Part shown: one piece after another, positions 27,176-36,613 of the stretch
Layout of the letters: each line of letters starts with the position of its first letter
Position numbering within the stretch: position 1 is the first letter of the stretch
Assembly: GCF_001190945.1 (NCBI RefSeq)
Contig: NZ_CP011112.1
Coordinates: 2,294,001 to 2,358,000 of the forward strand
Direction: 5' to 3'
Length of the DNA stretch: 64,000 bases
Origin: Luteipulveratus mongoliensis
Lineage (GTDB): Bacteria > Actinomycetota > Actinomycetes > Actinomycetales > Dermatophilaceae
Position numbers and translations under genes: made by a program
The notes under the pieces: generated by a model
Told to the model about the DNA's origin: nothing
Seen by the model: only the letters and a program-made list of their open reading frames with translations
Databases searched by the model: none

Positions 27176-27754
27176 GTGGAGGAACTGACCGGGAGGCTGC
27201 TGGTGGCTGCCCCTCGCGCGAGCGAGGAGCAACCCGTCGACGATGTCGAGGACGACGTCTTCGACCGCAGCGTCGTGCTCGTTCTGCACCACGACGACGA
27301 AGGCGCGCACGGCCTGGTCCTCAACCGGCCGCTCAGCGCCGAGGTCGATGCCGTCCTTCCCGGCTGGCAGCAGCACGTGGCGACACCGCAGTGCCTCTTC
27401 CAAGGCGGTCCGGTGTCCCTCGACTCCGCTCTAGGGCTTGTCTCGGTGCCGGGCGACGACACGTCGCTCGGCATCAAGCGGTTGTTCGGTGCGGTTGGTC
27501 TCGTTGACCTCGACGCGCCGCCCGTCGTCGTCATGCCCGAGGTCGCTGCGCTGCGCATCTTTGCCGGCTACACCGGCTGGAGCGGCGGACAGCTTGAGGG
27601 TGAGATCCGCCGCGGCTCATGGTTCGTCGTCGACGCCGAGGCGCGTGATGCCTTCACCGATGACCCCCGCGACCTGTGGGGCGACGTCCTGCGACGGCAG
27701 GCTGGGACCTTGCGGTTGGTCGCGAGCTTCCCGGTGGACCCGTCGCTCAACTGA
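27176..27754 (+). CDS. YqgE/AlgH family protein (UPF0301)
   Basis: A 192-residue member of the YqgE/AlgH family: GRLLVAAP at the N-terminus, the VVLVLHHDDEGAHGLVLNRP strand pair, and the FAGYTGWSGGQLEGEI motif. Biochemical function is unsettled. The GTG start is 22 bases after the helicase gene. Confidence 0.9.
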   Translation: MEELTGRLLVAAPRASEEQPVDDVEDDVFDRSVVLVLHHDDEGAHGLVLNRPLSAEVDAVLPGWQQHVATPQCLFQGGPVSLDSALGLVSVPGDDTSLGIKRLFGAVGLVDLDAPPVVVMPEVAALRIFAGYTGWSGGQLEGEIRRGSWFVVDAEARDAFTDDPRDLWGDVLRRQAGTLRLVASFPVDPSLN

Positions 27755-27813
27755 GCTCGGCGACGTACGACTCAGACGAGATCTTCAGTGATCGGTCATG
27801 CCATCATGCAGCC

Positions 27814-28785
27814 ATGACGACGGCAGGGGAGCTGTCACCGCGAGCGCAGGCCGTCTACGGCGAGCTCAGGAGCGGCGGCGAGGTGCCCATCTCGGGCCTG
27901 ACGGACGACTCCGGGCCCGACGTAGACCTGGTCGTCAAAGAGCTGCTGGGCTCCGGCCTGGTCGAGGCGCCTGCGACCGGGGAGGTCCTCAGGTTGCGAG
28001 TGGGAAGCCACTCGGCGTTGCACGGTCTCCTCGCAACGCAGTCAGTCGCCTCCGTTGAGCGCTCTCTCCTCCAGGCCAGGCAGGCCCTCGACCAGGTGCT
28101 GAGCGCGGTGGCCCCGGCCGCCGTGGTGCCTGCGGCCAACCCCGGCCTGGAGCATGTCAGCGACCTGGATGTCGTACGTGAGCGGCTGCTCCAGGTGGTC
28201 CGTGGCACCCAGCGTGAGCTGCTCAACCTGCACGAGGGCCGCGCGCCCACGCCCGAGGAAGCAGCATCGGGCTCCTCAGAGGACGACGACATGCTGCGCC
28301 GTGGTGTCGCCTTCAGAACCGTCTGCCCTCAGCACTTTGTGCAGCACGAGTACATCCGCGCCGAGGTTGAGCGCACCGAGCAGCTCGGTGCAACGACTCG
28401 CTTCGCCGACTCCTTGCCGCACCGCTTGATCATCTCGGACCGGCGTCTGGCGATCCTGCCGACCGATCCGCCGGAGCTCGCGAAGGGCATGGTCTTCGTG
28501 ACCGAACCGGCGCTCGTGAGGTGCCTGACCCAGCTCGCGCTGACCATCTTGCGGTCGGGCCGCACCCTCGAGGAGGCCATCGCCCTCCCCGACGATGGCC
28601 CCACCGAGCGTGAGCGCGAGGTCCTGCTGATGATGAGCTCCGGCCTGACCGACAGCGTGTCGGCCAAGCGGCTGTCCGTGACTGAGCGTCAGTTTCGACG
28701 CTATGTGGCACGGGTGATGGAGCGGCTGGGTGCAACGAGCCGGTTCCAGGCGGGCGTGCTGGCGGTCGAGCGCGGCTGGTTGTAG
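27814..28785 (+). CDS. LuxR-type regulator with N-terminal TrmB-like domain
   Basis: A 323-residue protein. The N-terminus (about 8-60) looks like a TrmB/winged helix-turn-helix; the middle (about 160-245) resembles the phospholipase-D-like region of such regulators (HRLIISDRRLAILP). The C-terminus is a LuxR helix-turn-helix (about 262-320: TEREREVLLMMSSGLTDSVSAKRL). This architecture is common in actinobacteria, but targets are not known. The ATG at 27814 is chosen because the domain starts shortly after it. Confidence 0.8.
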   Translation: MTTAGELSPRAQAVYGELRSGGEVPISGLTDDSGPDVDLVVKELLGSGLVEAPATGEVLRLRVGSHSALHGLLATQSVASVERSLLQARQALDQVLSAVAPAAVVPAANPGLEHVSDLDVVRERLLQVVRGTQRELLNLHEGRAPTPEEAASGSSEDDDMLRRGVAFRTVCPQHFVQHEYIRAEVERTEQLGATTRFADSLPHRLIISDRRLAILPTDPPELAKGMVFVTEPALVRCLTQLALTILRSGRTLEEAIALPDDGPTEREREVLLMMSSGLTDSVSAKRLSVTERQFRRYVARVMERLGATSRFQAGVLAVERGWL

Positions 28786-28815
28786 CCCGGTCTCCTCTGA
28801 TGCCGGTCGGGCCGG

Positions 28816-29037
28816 CTACTTGTGCTTCTTGTACTTGTGCACCGGCGGCTTGTGCGGGTGCCCGACTGCACAAGCACCGCAGAAACCACCGATGTGGTTG
28901 GCCGGGACGACACGATGCTTGGTCACCGTCCCGGTCTGGCTGGGGGAGGCTTCACTGCGCTGCAGCTGGCCGACCAGCCCGAAGGACAGGACGCCGGTGG
29001 CGGCGAGAACGACGTACGCACGGGTCTTGTGACGCAT
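28816..29037 (-). CDS. Small secreted peptide, 73 aa
   Basis: A signal peptide (HKTRAYVVLAATGVLSFGLVG) is followed by a mature part of about 44 residues that ends in GGFCGACAVGHPHKPPVHKYKKHK. It has two cysteines as C-G-A-C, four histidines and five lysines in the last 25 residues, so it could bind metal or carry a small disulfide loop. An excellent ribosome-binding site (GAAGGAG) supports expression. No family recognised. It is divergent from the NlpC/P60 gene. Confidence 0.65.
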   Translation of the reverse strand: MRHKTRAYVVLAATGVLSFGLVGQLQRSEASPSQTGTVTKHRVVPANHIGGFCGACAVGHPHKPPVHKYKKHK

Positions 29038-29263
29038 GATGCTTCTCCTTCGACGTGAGGTACGGATGACAACACAGGCGGCGGGCTACAGGCGGTGCGA
29101 ACTGGGCGAGATGTCCGGTTCCGGACCTCCACCGAAGGCGTTGACGTCCGAGAGCGGACCTTAGACGGGCCGATCGTTGTTCTCGCTCCTGTCGCGCCCG
29201 AGTCTGATCTCGCTGCAGCAAAACCGTTGCGGCTCAGGGGTTTCGACTCGAACGGAGATCATC

Positions 29264-30019
29264 ATGAACAAGGTCCGCACCACCTTGGCCGCCGCAGCGG
29301 CCACAACGCTCGTGAGCGCAGTCCTGGTGGCTGGAATGGGCGAGTCGGCATCAGCGGCCACGACCGGTCGCGTCGACGTCGCCGCCGGCAACACACTCAG
29401 TATCCGAAACGCGCCGAGCGGCAACGCCGCCAAGGTCGGGTCGTACGCCGATGGGGCCTCCATCGCCATCACGTGCAAGGTGTCGGGCACGAGTCAGACG
29501 GGCACCTTCGGCACCACCAACCAGTGGGATCGCGTCGCCTCGGGCTACGTCTCGCACGCCTACGTCTCCTCGTCATCGGCCATTCCGGCCTGTACGACCG
29601 CCCCGCCGGCTCCGTCGGGCACCGCCGTGCAGAAGGCGGTTGTGGCCAAGGCGAAGTCCCTCGTCGGGAAGTACCCCTACGTCAAGAATCAGGGCGGCTA
29701 CTACGGACCGACCAATGGCGGTTTCGACTGCTCGGGCCTCACGATGTACGCCTGGTACCAGGGCTCGGGCGGCCGGGTGAAGCTCACGCACTGGTCCAAG
29801 CAGCAGTACAACGAGGGTGCCAGCGTCCCGTTCAGCCAGCGTCAGCCCGGCGATCTGATGTTCAAGTCCGGCTCGGACGGCATCTATCACGTCGTCGTGT
29901 ACGTCGGGAACAACCAGTACGTCGGCGCACAGTCTCCCTCGGACGGGATTCGCCTGATCAGCTTCAGCGGGGCGGTGCCGTCCGGATACCTGTCGACAGT
30001 CGTACGCCCGCGGTACTGA
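29264..30019 (+). CDS. Secreted NlpC/P60 cell-wall hydrolase with SH3-like domain
   Basis: A 251-residue exported protein. A signal peptide ends near SASAA (about residue 32). A bacterial SH3-like domain (about 35-105) should bind the wall, and a C-terminal NlpC/P60 domain (about 122-251) has Cys156 in FDCSGLTMYAW and His209 in YHVVVYVG as catalytic residues. It should cleave peptidoglycan stem peptides during growth or division. The ATG follows CGGAG. The 226-base upstream region holds no gene and no riboswitch I can recognise. Confidence 0.9.
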   Translation: MNKVRTTLAAAAATTLVSAVLVAGMGESASAATTGRVDVAAGNTLSIRNAPSGNAAKVGSYADGASIAITCKVSGTSQTGTFGTTNQWDRVASGYVSHAYVSSSSAIPACTTAPPAPSGTAVQKAVVAKAKSLVGKYPYVKNQGGYYGPTNGGFDCSGLTMYAWYQGSGGRVKLTHWSKQQYNEGASVPFSQRQPGDLMFKSGSDGIYHVVVYVGNNQYVGAQSPSDGIRLISFSGAVPSGYLSTVVRPRY

Positions 30020-30073
30020 CTGCGGCGCCGCACCTGCATCGCGGTGAGGCGGTGCCTGCCTAGACTTGGTGGC

Positions 30074-30385
30074 ATGAGCACGCCTATCGACGACCCGAAC
30101 CGCCCCTCCGCGCCCGAGGCGGAGCCGGGCGGTCCGCAGACCTCCACGGCCGTCCTGGAGCGTGAGCAGCTCCAGGACCAGGAGGCCGAGCCGGGCGATC
30201 ACGAGCGGTTCTCGCACTACGTGCGCAAGGAGAAGATCCTCGAGAGCGCGATGTCCGGTGACCCCGTGACGGCGCTCTGCGGCAAGATCTGGGTCCCCGG
30301 TCGCGACCCCAAGAAGTTCCCGGTCTGCCCGACCTGCCAGGAGATCTACGACGGTCTGCGCGCGCCTCAAGACGGCGGCAAGTAG
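30074..30385 (+). CDS. DUF3039 family protein
   Basis: A 103-residue protein of the actinobacterial DUF3039 family. The N-terminal half is acidic and disordered-looking; the conserved end has ALCGKIWVPGRDPKKFPVCPTCQEIYDGL, whose cysteines suggest a zinc site. The start follows TAGACT by seven bases (leaderless style). It is commonly found next to the helicase gene encoded downstream here. Function unknown. Confidence 0.85.
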   Translation: MSTPIDDPNRPSAPEAEPGGPQTSTAVLEREQLQDQEAEPGDHERFSHYVRKEKILESAMSGDPVTALCGKIWVPGRDPKKFPVCPTCQEIYDGLRAPQDGGK

Positions 30386-30492
30386 TCCGGGCCGTGGCGT
30401 GGCGAATCGATGGGCATGACGTCCCGTCAGTGGGCGGAGATGACGGCCACACTGTTGCGGTAGATCGAGCTCGGCACCCGCACGCCGCGGCG

Positions 30493-30678
30493 ATGGTGAT
30501 CTTGTCGATGTTGGCAACCGTTGCGCTCGGCACGATCTTTGCCCAGATCGGTGGCGGACTGATCGTTGCGCTCGTGCTTGCCTTCACGGTGCTGCGCAAT
30601 ACGGGACCATCGAGATGGTGGGTCGTTGCACTCGGCGGGTTGATGACCGTCTACGGCTTCTACCTGGTGGCCGCCTGA
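30493..30678 (+). CDS. Possible small membrane protein, 61 aa
   Basis: Two hydrophobic segments (VILSMLATVALGTIFAQIGG and the C-terminal VVALGGLMTVYGFYLVAA) make a plausible hairpin membrane protein between the DUF3039 and helicase genes. No ribosome-binding site is visible, and a GTG 33 codons earlier would add a polar N-terminus. Confidence 0.4.
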   Translation: MVILSMLATVALGTIFAQIGGGLIVALVLAFTVLRNTGPSRWWVVALGGLMTVYGFYLVAA

Positions 30679-30758
30679 CGTGATGTTCAGCACCAGGTCG
30701 TCCCACGCCGGGAGGGCCTGCGCTGCAATGTCATTCAGCCCGGCTACTGTGGCGCGCG

Positions 30759-32519
30759 ATGAGCACCTCAGCCGCGTCGCACCTGTCGCCAGCGTTTCCG
30801 GAGCGAGCGGCCTGGGGCACTGCCAGCAAACTCCGCGCCTGGCAGGCGCAGGCGCTGCAGACCTACCTGGCTGAGGGTCCACGCGACTTCCTCGCAGTCG
30901 CCACACCGGGCGCCGGCAAGACGACTTACGCGCTGCGTGTGGCCACCGAGCTGCTGGGCGCGGGCATCGTCCAGCAGCTGACGATCGTGGCGCCGACCGA
31001 GCACCTCAAGACCCAGTGGGCGGACGCTGCGGCTCGGGTCGGCATCAACATCGACCCGAAGTTCACGAATGCACAAGAGGTGCACGCCGCGGACTACGAC
31101 GGCGTCGCGGTGACCTACGCAGGCGTCGCCAGCCGGCCCTTGCTGCACCGCGCCCGCACCGAGTCGGTCCGCACTCTGGTGATCCTGGATGAGATCCACC
31201 ACGGCGGCGACGCCAAGTCGTGGGGTGACGCGCTGCGTGAGGCGTTCGAGCCGGCGACCCGTCGGCTGTCACTGACCGGCACCCCGTTCCGCTCGGACAC
31301 CAGCCCGATCCCGTTCGTCACCTACGCCGAGGACGAGCACGGCATCCGTCGCTCATCGAGCGACTACACCTACGGCTACGCCGAAGCACTGCGCGACGGC
31401 GTCGTCCGACCGGTGCTCTTCATGGCCTACGGCGGCAACATGCGCTGGCGCACCAGTGCCGGTGACGAGATCGCCGCGCGGCTCGGTGAGCCGATGACCA
31501 AGGACGCGACCGCCCAGGCCTGGCGTACGGCGCTGGACCCCAAGGGAGAGTGGATCCCGTCCGTGCTGCGGGCGGCGGACAAGCGGCTGTCGGAGGTACG
31601 CCGACACATGCCCGACGCGGGCGGCCTCGTCATCGCGTCCAACCAGACGGCAGCACGCTCGTACGCCCGCACGCTGGAGGACGTGACCGGCGAGAAGGCG
31701 ACGGTCGTCCTGTCCGATGACGCCGGATCCTCCTCTCGCATCGAGAAATTCGCTGAGGACGACTCGCGCTGGATGGTCGCCGTACGCATGGTGTCCGAGG
31801 GCGTCGACGTCCCGCGGCTCGCGGTCGGTGTCTATGCGACGTCCACCTCTACGCCGCTGTTCTTCGCCCAGGCCGTGGGTCGTTTCGTACGCGCCCGTCG
31901 CCGTGGCGAGACGGCCTCCGTCTTTCTCCCGAGCGTCCCGCTCATCCTTGAGCACGCCAGCCGGATGGAGGACGAGCGCGACCACGCACTCGACCGGCCC
32001 AAGAAACCTGGCGAGGAGGAGTCGATCTGGTCCGAGGAGGAGGGCCTGCTCGCCGAGGCCAACCACGAGGAGAAGGCACTCGGCGGGGACGACCAGCTGT
32101 CCTTCGAGGCGCTGGAGTCGGACGCCGAGTTCGACCACGTGCTGTTCGATGCGCAGCAGTTCGGCCTCGGGGCCGAGGTCGGCAGCGACGACGAGCAGGA
32201 ATACCTCGGCCTCCCGGGACTGCTCGAGCCCGACCAGATGACTCAGCTGCTGCGGCAGCGCCAGACCAAGCAGGCCAAGAGCGGTCGCAAGCGGCCAGTG
32301 GACGATGCTCCGATGGCTGCACACCGTGCGCTCGCGGCTCAGCGCAAGGAGCTCAACTCCCTCGTCGGCGCCTACGCCCGCAAGTCGGGCCAGGCGCACG
32401 CCACGATCCACAACGACCTGCGTACGTCCTGTGGCGGGCCGACGCTCGACCGCGCCTCGACAGAGCAGGTCACCGCGCGGATCGCCTTGATCAGGAAGTG
32501 GTTCGTCGGCCGGCGCTGA
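30759..32519 (+). CDS. DEAD/DEAH-type SF2 helicase
   Basis: A 586-residue superfamily 2 helicase with Walker A ATPGAGKTT, DEIHHGGD as the Walker B box (DEIH), the LTGTPFRSD motif and a C-terminal helicase half (VSEGVDVPRLAVGVYATS; QAVGRFVRARR). The C-terminal 150 residues are acidic and then basic, with no extra domain identified. It is an actinobacterial conserved protein linked to DUF3039; nucleic acid substrate unknown. The ATG follows TACTGT by eight bases (leaderless style). Confidence 0.88.
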   Translation: MSTSAASHLSPAFPERAAWGTASKLRAWQAQALQTYLAEGPRDFLAVATPGAGKTTYALRVATELLGAGIVQQLTIVAPTEHLKTQWADAAARVGINIDPKFTNAQEVHAADYDGVAVTYAGVASRPLLHRARTESVRTLVILDEIHHGGDAKSWGDALREAFEPATRRLSLTGTPFRSDTSPIPFVTYAEDEHGIRRSSSDYTYGYAEALRDGVVRPVLFMAYGGNMRWRTSAGDEIAARLGEPMTKDATAQAWRTALDPKGEWIPSVLRAADKRLSEVRRHMPDAGGLVIASNQTAARSYARTLEDVTGEKATVVLSDDAGSSSRIEKFAEDDSRWMVAVRMVSEGVDVPRLAVGVYATSTSTPLFFAQAVGRFVRARRRGETASVFLPSVPLILEHASRMEDERDHALDRPKKPGEEESIWSEEEGLLAEANHEEKALGGDDQLSFEALESDAEFDHVLFDAQQFGLGAEVGSDDEQEYLGLPGLLEPDQMTQLLRQRQTKQAKSGRKRPVDDAPMAAHRALAAQRKELNSLVGAYARKSGQAHATIHNDLRTSCGGPTLDRASTEQVTARIALIRKWFVGRR

Positions 32520-32952
32520 GCAGGACCGCAGCCGCGACGATGGCGCCGAGCCCACAGAGCACCGCCAGCACCCCGAAGACACGGACCGAGCCGCCCTGAC
32601 GTGTCAGCCAGGCGCCTTCAACCGACAGGATGAGCCCGGCGAGGACTGCGAGACCCGGCCCTGAGGGTCGCCCGCGTGAGATCAGGATCGAGCCGCGTCG
32701 CCCGACAACGATCAGCACGACCTGGGTGAGCACGACCAGCCCCGCGACGATCACCCACTCCCTGTCCCCATCAGGAAGCGAAGGGCCGTCGATGCTGAGG
32801 CCGTACGAGAGGATGAACAGCGCCCAGAGGGCGACGCCGAGCAGGATGACCCCGCCGAAGTAGCCGCAGACCTGGGCAAAGACCGCGGCGGTCGTCCGCC
32901 AGGTCGGGCCGGACCGGGCCGGTGCGGTCGCTGACGGACCCTGCTCGTCCAC
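32491..32952 (-). CDS. Small membrane protein, four TM segments
   Basis: A 153-residue protein with hydrophobic segments near 25-50, 65-82, 98-112 and 120-145. Unrecognised. Its last 29 bases overlap the convergent helicase gene, so the two transcripts share an antisense end. Confidence 0.65.
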   Translation of the reverse strand: MDEQGPSATAPARSGPTWRTTAAVFAQVCGYFGGVILLGVALWALFILSYGLSIDGPSLPDGDREWVIVAGLVVLTQVVLIVVGRRGSILISRGRPSGPGLAVLAGLILSVEGAWLTRQGGSVRVFGVLAVLCGLGAIVAAAVLLSAGRRTTS

Positions 32953-32961
32953 GCGCTGCTC

Positions 32962-34185
32962 TCAACAGCTCGCGCGGAGGCGGACGACGACTGGCGCGCT
33001 GGAGCTGGGCATCAGCGAGCGGAGGTTGGTGGGCAGCCGCAGCCGGGCATCGACCTGAGGTGACAGGCGGTACGGCTGGCTGAGCAGCAATGGCCCGAGC
33101 GTCTGCCGTAGCCGGGACATCTCGGCTCGTACGGTCACGGCGCGCGTCGGGTCGGCGAACAGGTCATCAGCGAGGGCCGCTGCCGTGCGGCCGGTCGGCC
33201 CGGCATCGATCAGCGAGATCAGGATCTCAGCATGCCGCGGACTGAGGTCGTAGCGCCAGCTCCCGGTGGGGCCCGAGACCGCGAGATGGGGCGCGCCGCT
33301 GAGGTCGAGCAGCGCGCCGGTGGGCACCGCCTCCTGATCCGAGCCGAGCCGCAGCAGCCATCCGCCCGGCAGCGGTTCGGCGACTGCGGGCCCGAGTCCC
33401 GGCAGCCAGAGGCCGCCCTCGCCGACGGTGCTCGGCAGCATCACCCGGTCGGGGGCGGCGAGACCTGTCGCTGCCGCCACGTGGCCGGCCTGGTCCACGA
33501 CGAGCGCCTGACCCGTGAGTCGCTCAAGCAGGCCGGCAGAGTCAGCCCGGAGACGGCCGAGCCGCGTCCGGTGCTGCTCGCGAACCTCCATCGCGCCCAG
33601 CCGTGCCGACATCTCAACCAGGGCCAGCTCCGCCGGGTGCATGGCCCGAGACGGACCGCTCACGTCGATGACGCCCAACGTGCGACCTGTCCACGGATCG
33701 CTGATCGGCGCGGCAGCACAGCCCCACTGCGTGTGCGACTCGACGTAGTGCTCACCGCCACGGATCTGCACCGGTGCGTTCAGCACGAGACAGGTGCCGA
33801 TCGCGTTGGTGCCGACGTTGCCCTCGGTCCACGCCGAGCCGCTGACGAAGCCGAGCCGGTCGGCGAACCGGCGTACCTGCGAGCCACCCTGACGCCACAG
33901 CACCCGGCCCTCGCGGTCGGTGATCACGACGAGCTGGCCAGCGTCTACGACGGACTTCAGCGCTGACGTGAGGTGCGGCAGCAGCGGGAGCAAGCCACTC
34001 GTCGTACGCCGCTCCTCGATATCGGAACGGTCGAGAGGGGCGACCTCCGGGTTGGAGCCAGGGTCGAGTCCGCTGGCCCGCAGCCGTCGCCAGGAGGCTG
34101 CGATCTCAGGTCGGGCAGCGGCACCGTGGCCACCGGACAGTACGCGCTCGCGAGTGCGGCGCTGGGCCCGGTCCTGGTCGTCCAC
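32962..34185 (-). CDS. GAF-domain transcriptional regulator (AcoR-like, no AAA domain)
   Basis: A 407-residue protein with a GAF sensor region (about 60-205; FVSGSAWTEGNVGTNAIGTCLV is characteristic of AcoR-type sensors) and a C-terminal DNA-binding region (about 310-390, SPRHAEILISL). It lacks the sigma-54 AAA domain. The GTG start follows GAAGGAG. It is divergent from the flavin monooxygenase gene, 122 bases away, and probably activates it in response to a small substrate; that link is inference. Confidence 0.82.
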   Translation of the reverse strand: MDDQDRAQRRTRERVLSGGHGAAARPEIAASWRRLRASGLDPGSNPEVAPLDRSDIEERRTTSGLLPLLPHLTSALKSVVDAGQLVVITDREGRVLWRQGGSQVRRFADRLGFVSGSAWTEGNVGTNAIGTCLVLNAPVQIRGGEHYVESHTQWGCAAAPISDPWTGRTLGVIDVSGPSRAMHPAELALVEMSARLGAMEVREQHRTRLGRLRADSAGLLERLTGQALVVDQAGHVAAATGLAAPDRVMLPSTVGEGGLWLPGLGPAVAEPLPGGWLLRLGSDQEAVPTGALLDLSGAPHLAVSGPTGSWRYDLSPRHAEILISLIDAGPTGRTAAALADDLFADPTRAVTVRAEMSRLRQTLGPLLLSQPYRLSPQVDARLRLPTNLRSLMPSSSAPVVVRLRASC

Positions 34186-34307
34186 GCGTGCTCCTTCGCC
34201 TGCCCCGGAGGCGTCCGGCGGAACCCGGTGCAACGTCCTGCAACTCTTCCGCGGGCCGAGCCGAAGCGATGTGCTGCAGGTCACAGCCTAAGCGAGAGGA
34301 GATCGCG

Positions 34308-36146
34308 ATGACCCAGACCGTGGATCAGGGAGTGGACGTCAGCACGGAGGACACAGCGCAGCCGCGGGACGCAGCCGCCTGGCTGGCCGCGCTCGAGAGC
34401 GCTCTCCGGGCCCAGGACGTACCAGCGGCTGCAGGCCTGTTCGCGACCGACTCCTACTGGCGCGACCTCGTCTCCTTCTCGTGGAACATCGTCACGGCCG
34501 AGGGCCGGGAGGGTGTCACCGACCTGCTCACCGAGACCGTGGCGCGTGCGACGCCGTCGGGCTTCGCGCTGAGCGAGCCGGCGGACGAGGCGGACGGTGT
34601 GACGACCGCGTGGTTCACTTTCGAGACCGCGGTCGGGCGAGGGCGCGGACTGGTCAGGCTGAAGGACGAGGACGGCCTGAAGGCGTGGACCTTCCTCACC
34701 ACGATGTACGAGCTGAAGGACCACGAGGAGCCGCGCGGCACGGCCCGTCCCATGGGCGCCGAGCACGGCGCGAGCAAGGACCGGGTGACGTGGTCCGAGC
34801 GGCGTCAGCAGGAGGCGGAGGACCTCGGCAGCACGACCCAGCCGTACGTCCTCGTGATCGGCGGGGGTCAGGGTGGCATCGCCCTCGGTGCCCGGCTCCG
34901 GCAGCTCGGCGTACCAAGCCTCGTCATCGACAAGTACGCCCGCCCGGGAGACCAGTGGCGTGGCCGCTACAAGTCGCTGTGCCTGCACGACCCGGTCTGG
35001 TACGACCACCTGCCCTACCTGAAGTTCCCGGACAACTGGCCGGTCTTCGCACCCAAGGACAAGATCGCGGACTGGCTGGAGTCGTACACGAAGGTCATGG
35101 AGGTGCCGTACTGGTCGAGCACGCGGGCGACCAGCGCGACGTACTCCGAGGAGACGAAGGAATGGACGGTCACCGTCGAGCGCGACGGTCAGCCGCTCAC
35201 GCTCCGGCCGAAGCAGCTCGTGCTCGCGACCGGGATGTCCGGTAAGCCGAACGTCCCGACCATCCCCGGGATGGACGAGTTCACCGGCGATCAGCACCAC
35301 TCCTCGGCGCACCCCGGCCCGGATGCCTACACCGGCAAGCGCTGCGTGGTGATCGGCAGCAACAACTCGGCTTTCGACATCTGCGGCGCCCTGTGGGAGC
35401 ACGGTGCCGACGTGACGATGGTCCAGCGCTCATCGACGCACATCGTCAAGAGCGCGAGCCTGATGGACATCGGGCTGGGTGACCTGTACTCCGAGCGGGC
35501 GGTTGACGCCGGGATGACCACGGAGAAGGCCGACCTCGTCTTCGCCTCCCTGCCGTACCGGATCATGCACGAGTTCCAGATCCCGCTGTACGACCAGATG
35601 CGCGAGCGGGACAAGGACTTCTACGACCGGATGACGAAGGCTGGCTTCGAATTGGACTGGGGCGACGACGGATCCGGGCTCTTCATGAAGTATCTGCGTC
35701 GAGGGTCGGGCTACTACATCGACGTCGGCGCGGCCGAGCTGGTCGCCGATGGCGAGGTCAAGCTCGCCCACGGCCAGGTCGACCACCTGACCGCAGACAG
35801 CGTGGTCCTCGCGGATGGGACGTCGCTGCCCGCAGACCTCGTGGTCTATGCGACCGGATACGGCTCGATGAACGGTTGGGCCGCTGAGCTCATCAACCAG
35901 GAGGTCGCGGACACGGTCGGCAAGGTCTGGGGTCTGGGCTCGGACACCACCAAGGACCCGGGTCCCTGGGAGGGCGAGCAGCGCAACATGTGGAAGCCCA
36001 CCCAGCAGGAGGCGCTGTGGTTCCACGGCGGCAACCTGCACCAGTCGCGCCACTACTCGCTCTACCTCGCGCTCCAGCTGAAGGCGCGGCACGAGGGTTT
36101 GGAGACGCCGGTTTACGGACTTCAGGAGGTGCACCACACGTCCTGA
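34308..36146 (+). CDS. Flavin-containing monooxygenase with N-terminal NTF2-like domain
   Basis: A 612-residue fusion. Residues about 20-140 form an NTF2/SnoaL-like domain (AALESALRAQDVPAAAGLFATDSYWRD). The FAD fold starts at 181 (VLVIGGGQGGIALGARL), a group-B monooxygenase fingerprint-like stretch is FTGDQHHSSAH (325-335), and the NADP fold is CVVIGSNNSAFDI (346-358). It should insert oxygen into a small organic substrate using NADPH. FMO and Baeyer-Villiger activity cannot be told apart by reading. The ATG has AGAGGAG upstream. Confidence 0.85.
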   Translation: MTQTVDQGVDVSTEDTAQPRDAAAWLAALESALRAQDVPAAAGLFATDSYWRDLVSFSWNIVTAEGREGVTDLLTETVARATPSGFALSEPADEADGVTTAWFTFETAVGRGRGLVRLKDEDGLKAWTFLTTMYELKDHEEPRGTARPMGAEHGASKDRVTWSERRQQEAEDLGSTTQPYVLVIGGGQGGIALGARLRQLGVPSLVIDKYARPGDQWRGRYKSLCLHDPVWYDHLPYLKFPDNWPVFAPKDKIADWLESYTKVMEVPYWSSTRATSATYSEETKEWTVTVERDGQPLTLRPKQLVLATGMSGKPNVPTIPGMDEFTGDQHHSSAHPGPDAYTGKRCVVIGSNNSAFDICGALWEHGADVTMVQRSSTHIVKSASLMDIGLGDLYSERAVDAGMTTEKADLVFASLPYRIMHEFQIPLYDQMRERDKDFYDRMTKAGFELDWGDDGSGLFMKYLRRGSGYYIDVGAAELVADGEVKLAHGQVDHLTADSVVLADGTSLPADLVVYATGYGSMNGWAAELINQEVADTVGKVWGLGSDTTKDPGPWEGEQRNMWKPTQQEALWFHGGNLHQSRHYSLYLALQLKARHEGLETPVYGLQEVHHTS

Positions 36147-36199
36147 CGGCTACGTTGTCCCCGACGTGGCACCCTGCCGGTGCCGCCCAGAGGTGAGAG

Positions 36200-36592
36200 A
36201 TGGTTCGCATGAGGGTTCAACAGGTCCTGGTGCCGACAGTGGTCACATTCGCAGCGGTCGGGTTTATGGCTCCGACAGCGAGCGCGAGCAATGCCTCGTC
36301 GTCGGTGAGCTATGGCGGGGTCGTCCGCGGCACGGCGAGCTGGACGGACGTCACCGACAACCTCTGCGTCACAGCGACCGGCGGCGACGGCATCAACATT
36401 GCCACCGCGAAGATCCGCCCGGCCAACGGGTCGGGGCCGTCCTTCACGATCTCGGACCTCACCGACACCTCCGGCGGGCAGTGCACCGGCAACCTCAGCA
36501 TCCCCGAGGACCGCGCCTACATCCTCACGCTGCAGTGGGACAGCGAGGGCGGTGTAAGGCGTACGGCCACGCCGAAGAACTTCTACACCTGA
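36200..36592 (+). CDS. Small secreted protein
   Basis: A 130-residue exported protein: a signal peptide ending near ASASN (residue about 30), then a beta-rich sequence with two cysteines (LCVTATGG and GQCTGNLS) likely to form a disulfide. No family recognised. AGAGGTGAGAG precedes the ATG. A second ATG four codons in is possible. Confidence 0.6.
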   Translation: MVRMRVQQVLVPTVVTFAAVGFMAPTASASNASSSVSYGGVVRGTASWTDVTDNLCVTATGGDGINIATAKIRPANGSGPSFTISDLTDTSGGQCTGNLSIPEDRAYILTLQWDSEGGVRRTATPKNFYT

Positions 36593-36613
36593 TCGGTCGG
36601 CGGACCGAGCCGA

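Noticed and set aside
29041-29263. Possible c-di-AMP (ydaO-type) riboswitch before the NlpC/P60 gene
   Set aside because: Such riboswitches occur before cell-wall hydrolase genes in actinobacteria, but I could not find the conserved core sequences here.
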